Origin: Cyanophora paradoxa
Taxonomy: Eukaryota > Glaucocystophyceae > Cyanophorales > Cyanophoraceae
Assembly (NCBI GenBank): GCA_004431415.1
Contig: QPMI01000416.1
Coordinates: 682,001-746,000, forward strand
Reading direction: 5' to 3'
Length of the DNA stretch: 64,000 bases
The notes below the pieces were generated by a model that searched no databases, had not been told where the DNA came from, and was given only the letters and a program-made list of their open reading frames with translations. A program made the position numbers and the translations under genes. This document shows, one piece after another, positions 42,551-53,416 of the stretch (its first letter is position 1; every line of letters begins with the position of its first letter).

Positions 42551-43679
42551 AACGACCTGTCCCGAGATTCGCCGGCTGGATGGATTGCTCGGATCGTTGA
42601 ACGGTGCCATTATCAAGCTCGAGGCGCTGCCTCGGGCCCAGGCGATTGCTGATCGAGACGCGCGTCAGATACGTGAAGATGAAGAAGCTTAAGCTGCCCG
42701 CCGCCGCTCCGGTCCCGTGCCCTTGACTCGCGACAAGGCCACTGCGGCGCCGCCGGCCGCCGGTCCCCCAGAAGCGGACTGGCCGCCCGTGCGGAAGCTC
42801 CTCGAGCGCTGCCTGTGTGCTCCCTCCCTCGCCCTCCCAGCCTCGCACATTAAGCTTCTGCATGCCTCGCCCTGAGCGCCAGCCTGGCACACGTGCACGT
42901 GCGCGCGCAGCTGCCTGCCGGCCTCCTGGACCCACCTCGACGAGGCGTCCAAGAAGACGGCGCACTTCTCAGACCACTTCTTCTGCCCGCCGCCCGAGCT
43001 CGACCGATCCCGCAAGTCATCCAGCATCAATACGAAACCGGACCCCGCGGCCAACAAAGCTCTCATCGAGCACATTAAGGCCCAAATCGAATATCGATCC
43101 CGCCCCAGTTCTCACTGAGTCAGGCCTGATCGCGTCGAACTTCGGAACAACCGGCTTATAATAAATTCCTGCCGCAGGAGCACTCAAAGACTCTCTGGCG
43201 TGTCGCGGCTGTTGATGGGCCGTTCGCCTGTACATGAGCTGCAGCGCGCCTTCGTTCACTACGTGCGCAGCTTCACCCCTCGCATTTTAATTCGGAATTC
43301 TGTCCCGGCCCCAATTTTGAACCTGCGATGTGAACGTGTTCGCGCAGGCCGCGCGCCAGGCAGAGACGATCTACTCTATCGGCAGGGATGCAGCGCGCTG
43401 CTATGTTCACGTGAGCCGCGCGGGCCCAGCCGGTTCCAACCTTAACGTTAGTTATATGATTAACAGGTCTATGCCCTCTAGCTGGTGCGGAGGGCGCGGG
43501 CCTGGCACGACGCTTACGGAGTCACTTGGCTCGGCTTCGGGCGCGATCTGGCGCAAAACAGGGACTACAAAGACTTTAGAATGTGCGTTTCGCTTCCGTG
43601 CTGCAGTTATAGCTATGCAATCCCATGAAACGTGATCCCGCATGAATCGCAGAGGTCTTGCACAGCCGTCGAAGCGAGG

Positions 43680-45010
43680 CGGTCATGCTGAAGAAGCTGC
43701 TGGAGTCGCCGCAAGTGGCGGACGCGGACTTCAAGGAGTCAGCGAAGAAGAACGACGAGGACAGCGAGTACGACGAGGATCCGGAGGACGAGGACTTCTC
43801 TGACGGGATCTAGTTCGAATACTGAAGCTTTTTTTTAAGTACGTCATGATGAGGAATCATGTCGATGTCGCGAACGAGATCGATACGCGTACGCCGTGAC
43901 GTATAACAGGGCGTGATTACTTTGATTTGTCGTCTTTTGATATAACTATAGCTACCGGTACCGTAGAACCTAACCGCGATCATGCCACTGGACCAGCAGC
44001 AGCAGCTGCACGCATGTGCAAGCCCAGTGCTCGCGCATGCGCAAGCTTGCCATTGCTCGGGCATGCGCATGCACAATAGATCTCTTGCATTATAATTCAA
44101 TGATTAGCATGCGCACACAACACAAATTAAATACAATCATCATTGAATGAGTTTCAAATCATGGCATCGCTCGGGCAGTCGGTGATGCCTGCTCGCAATT
44201 TGTTTGAACGTCGATAATATTGCACTTCAGCTTTAAAAATTTGGAACGAGCCGTCCCGCCCGGCAGCCACCCGCCCCGTCGCGCGAGGGGTGCCGCTTTC
44301 CCCCCCGTCCCCCTCTCCCTCCTCCCCACCCCCTCCACCCCCACGGACCCAGCCCACCTTTCCGGGCGAGCCGCACTGCCGCCAGCCCCACCCCCTGCCA
44401 TGCCAGGCGCGCCCGGGGCCGCGCGCGCCGCCGCCGCCCGCCGCGCCTCCGAGGCTCCACCCCGCGCAGCTCTGGATTCGATGATCGATATCGGCGGCCG
44501 CGGCCGACCAGCTCCGAACCCGAGGCCTAGCTATAGAAAACAAAACATTTGCTCGGATGGGTCCGGCCAGGCAGGAAGAGGGTTGCCCCCCCTCCCCACG
44601 CGCCGCTGTTTCCAGCGGCTCAGCGGCTCGGCCGGACCCTAGAACTCAAGGCCTAGGGCTGCCCAACTTGGCAACCCTGCTCGTCCGCGCCGGCGCCGGC
44701 GAATTCGAAAGCCGGGCGAACGTTTACCCTCAACTTAAATGCCGGCTTCGAATTCATCGATGAAGCCGGCTTGCGCCTTTAAGACGCCTGGGCGGCGTGT
44801 GCATTTGGCAAGCTATAGCTAGCCAGTAGGAGTCTGCAGTTGAAATTTCAAGCTTCGAAATCAGTCAACTGAATATATAGATCTATAGCTAGACGAGGGA
44901 TTGCCAAAACCAACCAGCAGCGCTATCTATAGCTGCAGCGCTAGCTGGCCGACTTGCACAAAAGGACAGATCTAGATCGACTAGGACAGATCTATAGCTA
45001 GATCTCCGAC
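43680..45010 (+). repeat. Segmental duplication, left copy
   Basis: Starts with the acidic last exon (MLKKLLESPQVADADF and acidic tail, TAG at 43811) and continues through matching 3' flanking sequence to a ccgacgagtaacaagggg-like end. The other copy is 51629-52955, same orientation. Copies differ by small indels and by an extra ~110 bp here near 44530-44640. The coding part differs by Asn against Asp. Confidence 0.85.
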
Positions 45011-48000
45011 GAGTAACAAGGGGCCCTGAGTGCGGGCCGGCGGCAACCTACCTGCCAGTAGCCCACATGCTTGCAATTGAATATTGTTATATACTTACTT
45101 GTTTTGGGCCAGGAACGTATTATTAAAGGATCTTCGAATTCTGCAGAATTTCGAGGGGACACGTTAGCGCTAATCTGTCCCATCTTCGCTAGCGTTTGTG
45201 GCATGCGGCTAAGGGACAATTAGCAGCTCCACAGAAATCCTTAATTAAATAAGCGCGAGCTCGGAATTCACGTATCGTGCACGTGGATCTGGAGCCTAAT
45301 TATATAAAGAAGGGACCGCCGCACTCGGGACCTTCAGCCGCAGTACAATAGTACCGACCGTTGAACGGCATATAGTGCCGCAGTGCGGGCCAGCCGCTGA
45401 GCGGCAACCTACTGGCCCGTAGCCCACATGCTTGAATATTGTTACTTGTTTTGGGCCAGGAACGTTATTATTAAAGGATCTTCGAATTCTGCGGAATTTC
45501 GAGGGGACACATTAGCGCTAATCTGTCCCATCTTCGCTAGCGTTTGTGGCATGCGGCTAAGGGACAATTAGCAGCTCCACAGAAATCCTTAATTAAATAA
45601 GCGCGAGCTCGGAATTCACGTATCGTGGATCGGGCCCCCAGTGGAGCCTAATTAAATAAAGAAGGGACCGCCGCACTCGGGACCTTCAGCCGCAGTACAA
45701 TAGTACCGACCGTTGAACAGCATATAGTGCCGCAGTGCGGGCCAGCGGCAACCTACTGGCCCGTAGCCCACATGCTTGAATATTGTTACTTGTTTTGGGC
45801 CAGGAACGTTATTATTAAAGGATCTTCGAATTCCGCAGAATTTCGAGGGGACACATTAGCGCTAATCTGTCCCATCTTCGCTAGCGTTTGTGGCATGCGG
45901 CTAAGGGACAATTAGCAGCTCCACAGAAATCCTTAATTAAATAAGCGCGAGCTCGGAATTCACGTATCGTGGATCGGGCCCCCAGTGGAGCCTAATTAAA
46001 TAAAGAAGGGACCGCCGCACTCGGGACCTTCAGCCGCAGTACAATAAATACCGACCGTTGAACAGCATATAGTGCCGCAGTGCGGGCCAGCGGCAACCTA
46101 CTGGCCCGTAGCCCACATGCTTGAATATTGTTACTTGTTTTGGGCCAGGAACGTTATTATTAAAGGATCTTCGAATTCTGCGGAATTTCGAGGGGACACA
46201 TTAGCGCTAATCTGTCCCATCTTCGCTAGCGTTTGTGGCATGCGGCTAAGGGACAATTAGCAGCTCCACAGAAATCCTTAATTAAATAAGCGCGAGCTCG
46301 GAATTCACGTATCGTGGATCGGGCCCCCAGTGGAGCCTAATTAAATAAAGAAGGGACCGCCGCACTCGGGACCTTCAGCCGCAGTACAATAAATACCGAC
46401 CGTTGAACAGCATATAGTGCCGCAGTGCGGGCCAGCGGCAACCTACTGGCCCGTAGCCCACATGCTTGAATATTGTTACTTGTTTTGGGCCAGGAACGTT
46501 ATTATTAAAGGATCTTCGAATTCTGCGGAATTTCGAGGGGACACATTAGCGCTAATCTGTCCCATCTTCGCTAGCGTTTGTGGCATGCGGCTAAGGGACA
46601 ATTAGCAGCTCCACAGAAATCCTTAATTAAATAAGCGCGAGCTCGGAATTCACGTATCGTGGATCGGGCCCCCAGTGGAGCCTAATTAAATAAAGAAGGG
46701 ACCGCCGCACTCGGGACCTTCAGCCGCAGTACAATAGTACCGACCGTTGAACAGCATATAGTGCCGCAGTGCGGGCCAGCGGCAACCTACTGGCCCGTAG
46801 CCCACATGCTTGAATATTGTTACTTGTTTTGGGCCAGGAACGTTATTATTAAAGGATCTTCGAATTCTGCAGAATTTCGAGGGGACACATTAGCGCTAAT
46901 CTGTCCCATCTTCGCTAGCGTTTGTGGCATGCGGCTAAGGGACAATTAGCAGCTCCACAGAAATCCTTAATTAAATAAGCGCGAGCTCGGAATTCACGTA
47001 TCGTGGATCGGGCCCCCAGTGGAGCCTAATTAAATAAAGAAGGGACCGCCGCACTCGGGACCTTCAGCCGCAGTACAATAGTACCGACCGTTGAACAGCA
47101 TATAGTGCCGCAGTGCGGGCCAGCGGCAACCTACTGGCCCGTAGCCCACATGCTTGAATATTGTTACTTGTTTTGGGCCAGGAACGTTATTATTAAAGGA
47201 TCTTCGAATTCTGCGGAATTTCGAGGGGACACATTAGCGCTAATCTGTCCCATCTTCGCTAGCGTTTGTGGCATGCGGCTAAGGGACAATTAGCAGCTCC
47301 ACAGAAATCCTTAATTAAATAAGCGCGAGCTCGGAATTCACGTATCGTGGATCGGGCCCCCAGTGGAGCCTAATTAAATAAAGAAGGGACCGCCGCACTC
47401 GGGACCTTCAGCCGCAGTACAATAGTACCGACCGTTGAACAGCATATAGTGCCGCAGTGCGGGCCAGCGGCAACCTACTGGCCCGTAGCCCACATGCTTG
47501 AATATTGTTACTTGTTTTGGGCCAGGAACGTTATTATTAAAGGATCTTCGAATTCTGCAGAATTTCGAGGGGACACATTAGCGCTAATCTGTCCCATCTT
47601 CGCTAGCGTTTGTGGCATGCGGCTAAGGGACAATTAGCAGCTCCACAGAAATCCTTAATTAAATAAGCGCGAGCTCGGAATTCACGTATCGTGGATCGGG
47701 CCCCCAGTGGAGCCTAATTAAATAAAGAAGGGACCGCCGCACTCGGGACCTTCAGCCGCAGTACGTATACAATAGTACCGACCGTTGAACAGCATATAGT
47801 GCCGCAGTGCGGGCCAGCGGCAACCTACTGGCCCGTAGCCCACATGCTTGAATATTGTTACTTGTTTTGGGCCAGGAACGTTATTATTAAAGGATCTTCG
47901 AATTCTGCAGAATTTCGAGGGACACATTAGCGCTAATCTGTCCCATCTTCGCTAGCGTTTGTGGCATGCGGCTAAGGGACAATTAGCAGCTCCACAGAAA

Positions 48001-49465
48001 TCCTTAATTAAATAAGCGCGAGCTCGGAATTCACGTATCGTGGATCGGGCCCCCAGTGGAGCCTAACTAAAGAAAGAAGGGACCGCCGCACTCGGGACCT
48101 TCAGCCGCAGTACAATAGTACCGACCGTTGAACAGCATATAGTGCCGCAGTGCGGGCCAGCGGCAACCTACTGGCCCGTAGCCCACATGCTTGAATATTG
48201 TTACTTGTTTTGGGCCAGGAACGTTATTATTAAAGGATCTTCGAATTCTGCAGAATTTCGAGGGGACACATTAGCGCTAATCTGTCCCATCTTCGCTAGC
48301 GTTTGTGGCATGCGGCTAAGGGACAATTAGCAGCTCCACAGAAATCCTTAATTAAATAAGCGCGAGCTCGGAATTCACGTATCGTGGATCGGGCCCCCAG
48401 TGGAGCCTAATTAAATAAAGAAGGGACCGCCGCACTCGGGACCTTCAGCCGCAGTACAATAGTACCGACCGTTGAACAGCATATAGTGCCGCAGTGCGGG
48501 CCAGCGGCAACCTACTGGCCCGTAGCCCACATGCTTGAATATTGTTACTTGTTTTGGGCCAGGAACGTTATTATTAAAGGATCTTCGAATTCTGCGGAAT
48601 TTCGAGGGGACACATTAGCGCTAATCTGTCCCATCTTCGCTAGCGTTTGTGGCATGCGGCTAAGGGACAATTAGCAGCTCCACAGAAATCCTTAATTAAA
48701 TAAGCGCGAGCTCGGAATTCACGTATCGTGGATCGGGCCCCCAGTGGAGCCTAATTAAATAAAGAAGGGACCGCCGCACTCGGGACCTTCAGCCGCAGTA
48801 CGTATACAATAGTACCGACCGTTGAACAGCATATAGTGCCGCAGTGCGGGCCAGCGGCAACCTACTGGCCCGTAGCCCACATGCTTGAATATTGTTACTT
48901 GTTTTGGGCCAGGAACGTTATTATTAAAGGATCTTCGAATTCTGCAGAATTTCGAGGGGACACATTAGCGCTAATCTGTCCCATCTTCGCTAGCGTTTGT
49001 GGCATGCGGCTAAGGGACAATTAGCAGCTCCACAGAAATCCTTAATTAAATAAGCGCGAGCTCGGAATTCACGTATCGTGGATCGGGCCCCCAGTGGAGC
49101 CTAATTAAATAAAGAAGGGACCGCCGCACTCGGGACCTTCAGCCGCAGTACAATAGTACCGACCGTTGAACAGCATATAGTGCCGCAGTGCGGGCCAGCG
49201 GCAACCTACTGGCCCGTAGCCCACATGCTTGAATATTGTTACTTGTTTTGGGCCAGGAACGTTATTATTAAAGGATCTTCGAATTCTGCGGAATTTCGAG
49301 GGGACACATTAGCGCTAATCTGTCCCATCTTCGCTAGCGTTTGTGGCATGCGGCTAAGGGACAATTAGCAGCTCCACAGAAATCCTTAATTAAATAAGCG
49401 CGAGCTCGGAATTCACGTATCGTGCACGTGGATCTGGAGCCTAATTAAATAAAGAAGGGACCGCC
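45011..49465 (+). repeat. Satellite array: 13 units, 344-bp period
   Basis: Unit anchors (gtgcgggcc) lie near 45030, 45386, 45734, 46079, 46424, 46768, 47112, 47456, 47805, 48149, 48493, 48843 and 49187. Inner units are nearly identical. Variants include ctgcag/ctgcgg, acaatagtacc/acaataaatacc and a 6-bp gtatac insert before two units. The first and last units share an alternative cgtgcacgtggatctggagc segment in place of ggatcgggcccccagtggag. The open frame that starts at GTG in each unit (62 codons) has no ATG and is not proposed as a gene. Confidence 0.95.
46193..46218. repeat. 26-bp palindrome within each satellite unit (one example)
   Basis: gggacacattagc / gctaatctgtccc: the two 13-nt arms pair with one mismatch. 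It follows a second dyad, cttcgaattctgcggaatttcgag. Both are kept in essentially all units. Confidence 0.85.
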
Positions 49466-51628
49466 TAACATATGGCTGGGGCCTGGGGCCGCACCGCGGC
49501 ACGAAATTATAACCGGTCTCCGTTACTCGCGATCGAGCTCGCGCGCAACGTGAACCACGTATACGTATACGTGCACTGAAGTGACTGAACTGTTAGTAAT
49601 AATAATAATGACATGCACCACGTGCACTAGCTAGCTAGGCTAGCTATATACTAGTGACACTGCGACAGTACTAGTGTCACAGTCACTGAGTGGCAGTGTG
49701 AGTGCCGCACGAAACTATAACCGCCGACGAGTATTAACCGGTCTAAGCTCCTCACAACGTGAACCGAACGTTATATATCTTGGAAGTTGGAACGGGGGCG
49801 CCGGCCGGCTTCGATTCGGAGCCTATCGATATCATAGTACTAGTATATATAGGCTAAAAGCCTACCAGTATAGCGCGCTAGCCTATAGCTATACGTAGGC
49901 GGCCGCCGGCCGGGCTAGTGAAGGGATATCGATCCGGGCCGTTACTGGCCCGTTAGCCGCTGAGCGTTGACGTCAACGTTATACGTTATCGCGAATTGTC
50001 ACTTCGATTCGATAGCGTTCAACAATTGGCGTCATCTGCTCGATTAAAAAAACGATCGACGCGATCGATCGCTCGCGAGGAACCTGACTGTTCGACTCTT
50101 GGTTCAGCTTTTTCATCGTCGACACACCTGTACCCAAATCATCGGCGCAGCCGGTCGGGCTACAGCTGCCGCAGCCGAGCCGCGAGAGCGCTGTACATGT
50201 AGAGCCCATGTCTCGCTCGATCCGGCCTGTAACCGTTCCCCGACCTCCTCTCGCCCCAATCGGTCCGTTCCAAGCGATCGCACGCGGCAGCGCCGGCAGG
50301 CAAGCCGCTGAACGCACGCGCTGCATGCAAGAAGCCTACTTGCGCTCACTGCAGCTGCATTCGTCGCTCGCGCCCCGGCGCGCATGTCCTGGTTCGCCTT
50401 CGCGGCATTCGACCGCCTGCAGGCGGGGCGTAGAGGGAGCGACCGTCGGACAGAGCTCGACGATCGCGAGCTGCTTGTGCACATGCTCCGACGGCCGCCG
50501 GACCGTGCCGTGGGGAGACAGGCCTAGGTGTGCCCGCGCGCGCTCCCTGAGGCTCCGTCCGTATCGCCTCTTCGCCATTCACTCCAGCTCAGATGTTGAC
50601 GCCAGCTATGTTTATGTGGGCTTGTGGAGACGGGAAGCAGGTCGGGGCGCGTGCTGGACTTCACGGATCATTGAGCTCGAGGTGCGCATGATCCGTACGC
50701 GTATGCGTATGCGTCCCGCGCCCCGCGCCGCCCGCGTGCTGAGCTGCTCGCATGTTCGCACTCAGCCTCCTCAATCATTCCGAGCTCTGCACTGGCTCGC
50801 GAGCGGCGCGGCCATGCAAGACGGATCCGTCGTGCGGGGCGTGTCTCGGCTGCAGCCGCCGCGGTGCGCCTCGCCGCGCTTCCCCCGCTTCTCCAAGGTT
50901 CGGCGCCCCTCTAACCTTGCGTTCTCAGACGCGCGACGGCGCGCGAGAGGCGGCGCAGAGAACGCGCAGAGCGTCGACCCGCGGCCGCTCTGTCGACGCG
51001 CCGTCGGGCGGAGGATGACGGGACCTGGCCGATCCGCGCTCGGTCGCTCTTCTCTCTGTACTGGACCCGGGGAAGCGCATACGTGCGCCTCGCACCCGCC
51101 CCGCCGCTTCGCCTCCGCCCCCGCCGCCGCTCACGCCTAGCCGGCCATCCCTCCCGATGCACCCCTGCAGGCGCACGCCGACGCCGGGGGCGCGCGCGGC
51201 TCCTCTCGCACTCGGACTCACCACGCCTCTCGTCTCCGCCGACCGACCTTGGCCCAGGGCCCCGTTGTCTGTTCGCCCGCCGTTCTTATGGCGGCAAACC
51301 CGACGGTACGCCCCGCGCGGGCCGCTCCCGAGCACTTCGCTGGCTGACCCGGACCTTCGCCGTCGAATCAGGTACCCCCCTGCTCCATGGGGCGCCCCGC
51401 GGCCCGCCTTCGCCCCTGCCCCTGCCTCCGCCGCCTCCAGCCGCCGTTGGTCGCCGCGGCCCCGCGCGGAGCGCGACTCGGCCGCTTGCGCCGCGGCGGG
51501 CGATGGTCTCGAGGGGTACCGGTGCGCCTCGAACTGCTTGCCCCCCCCCTTCCCACCCCCCCGGGCCCCTGGCATCCGATCCCTCCTCGCGCAGGTGCGG
51601 CGGCCTAGGGAGGGCGTGGGCCCTGGAC
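49466..51628. other. Region without a recognised gene
   Basis: AT-rich, tetranucleotide-palindrome-rich DNA (ctagctag, gtatac, gatatc motifs) to about 50000, then GC-rich DNA with long open frames on both strands but no recognisable motif. Spliced exons leading into the duplicated acidic last exon at 51629 may lie in 50200-51600, for instance around 51250-51370. I cannot support one. Confidence 0.35.
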
Positions 51629-51762
51629 CGGTCATGCTGAAGAAGCTGCTGGAGTCGCCGCAAGTGGCGGACGCGGACTTCAAGGAGTCAGCGAAGAAGG
51701 ACGACGAGGACAGCGAGTACGACGAGGATCCGGAGGACGAGGACTTCTCTGACGGGATCTAG
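51629..51762 (+). pseudogene. Duplicated acidic last exon
   Basis: Same coding sequence as 43680-43813 (VMLKKLLESPQVADADF, then an Asp/Glu tail ending DFSDGI, TAG 51760-51762), with one conservative change. The upstream exons of the first copy are not repeated here, so this is either an orphan exon or the end of a different gene that acquired it. Confidence 0.5.
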
Positions 51763-52955
51763 TTCGAATTCTGAAGCCTTTTAAATGTGTAATGATTAGG
51801 AATCATATGCATGTCGATGCATATGCCATGATGTCGCAAACGAGATCGATACGTATAACAGGGCGTGATTACTTTGTCGTCTTTTGATATAACTATAGCT
51901 ACCGTAGAACCCAACCGCGATCGTGCCACTGGGCCAGCAGCTGCAGCTGCACGCATGTGGAAGCCCAGTGCTCGCGCATGCGCAAGCTTGCCATTGCTCG
52001 GGCATGCGCATGCACAATAGATCTCTTGCATTATAATTCAATGATTAAAATGCGCACACAACACAAATACAATCATCATTGAATGAGTTTCACAGCGCTC
52101 GGGCAGTAATAGTACGACGTCGACGGTGGGTGATCATGATGCCTGCGCATGCTCGCAATTTGTTTGAACGTCGATAATATTGCACCGTGGCACTTCAGCT
52201 TTGGAACGAGCCGCCCCGCCCGACGGCCACCCGCCCCGTCGCGCGAGGGGTGCCGCTTTCCCCCCCGTCCCCCTCTCCCTCCTCCCCACCCCCTCCACCA
52301 CCGGGCCCGGGGCCCCCACGGACCCGGCCCACCTTTCCGGGCGAGCCGCACCGCCGCCAGCCCCACCCCCTGCCACGCCAGGCCCTGAGGCCGACCAGCC
52401 GCGCCGCCGCCGATCCGATGATCGATATCGGTGGCCGACCAGCTCCGAATTCTCGCCTCCGGCGGGCTATATATAGAGGCCTGGGGCTGCCCAACCTTGC
52501 TCGCCCGCGCCAGCGCCCGGCCGGCGCCGGCGAATTCGAAGCCGGGCGCGACAGCTCAGCTGGGCACGCCGGGCCCACCTGGGAAGGGGAGGCCTGGCCC
52601 AGTGGGGCTGCCCAAGCTGGCTCGCCCGCGCCGGCGCCGGCGAATATATATTAATTCGAAGCCAGGCGAACCCGCAAATTAAACGCCAGCTTCGAATTCG
52701 AATTCATCGATGAAGCCGGCTTGCACCTTTAAGACGCCTGGGCGGTGTGTGCCTTTGGCAAGCTATAGCTAGCCAGTAGGAGTCTGCAGCTGAAATTTCA
52801 AGCTTCGAATTCAGTCTACCGAATACATAGATCTAGACGAGGGATTGTCAAAAACAACCCGCGGCTGCAGCGCTAGCTGGCCGACTTGGACAAAAGGACA
52901 GATCTAGATCATGACCATGGGATCTAGAAAATCCGACGAGTAGCAAGGGGGAAAA
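51629..52955 (+). repeat. Segmental duplication, right copy
   Basis: Direct counterpart of 43680-45010, including the catgcgcaagcttgccattg block, the C-rich tcccccctcc block and the gaagccggcttgc block. It ends with gacgagtagcaaggggg, where the other copy passes into the satellite. Confidence 0.85.
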
Positions 52956-53416
52956 GCAGCTGACCCCCCTTGCAAGTAGGAGATCGCCGCGGCGCTGCAA
53001 TATTAATATTCGCAACGTTATAATAAACGTAAACTATATATAACCTATAGCGCAAATATAAATATGTAAACGTGACGTTAACAGACGAAATCTACGTATA
53101 TGATATCGATATTCAGCCTATATATATAGCTAGCTATAGAAAATCTAGCTATAGAGCTATCAGCCGGGGCCAGGCAACGGACGTCATGATCGAATATCAG
53201 CGATTGTGCGTGTGCCTGTGCATGCAATCTCGAGAGCTCGAGCGTCACAAAGCAGCAGCCCGGCCTACAGCCCAGGCTTCGAGCTGATCTCTGCTCTCCG
53301 TGCCCTGCGCGCTGCGCATGCACGAGGTCTAGAATCAGCAAACTGCAATTCGAATTCGAAGAAGCAATATTTAAAATTCTGGTCGACCGCACCAATCCCA
53401 CGTGCGCATCCTCACC
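52956..53416. other. AT-rich spacer
   Basis: Holds a gcaaggggg ... ccccccttgc hairpin at its left edge and tatata/tagctat-rich DNA (53000-53160). It lies 3' of the F-box/LRR-like gene. No gene seen. Confidence 0.4.

Larger units (their letters stand above)
31887..43813 (+). pseudogene. Unidentified host gene interrupted by the LINE insertion
   Basis: Seen on the left: a spliceable exon about 31910-32028 (VAIGGAFDGGTSASEHALVG ... ESILALETAAG) with a cag acceptor, and a second exon from about 32100 reading RATTLFKIGPHWAFVKACQG and DRDKALDYWLELLRS. The second exon runs into the 256-bp segment that is repeated on the other side of the LINE. Right side (from 42551): exons reading LDGLLGSLNGAIIKLEAL, EADWPPVRKLLERCL, ASKKTAHFSDHFF, AARQAETIYSIGRDAARC and HDAYGVTWLGFGRDLAQN, and a last exon (about 43680-43813) MLKKLLESPQVADADF with an acidic tail EDSEYDEDPEDEDFSDGI and TAG. 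I cannot name the family, and it is unproven that all right-side exons belong to one gene. A 9.9-kb antisense insertion probably inactivates it, unless it is intronic and spliced out. Confidence 0.45.

Noticed and set aside
45727-49368. 62-codon open frame (PQCGPAATYWPVAHM...) repeated in most satellite units
   Set aside because: It starts with GTG, not ATG, has no homology, and its conservation is explained by recent copying of the whole unit.
50208-51140. 310-codon plus-strand open frame
   Set aside because: Arg/Ser/Pro-rich with no motif and open frames on both strands, as expected by chance at this GC content.
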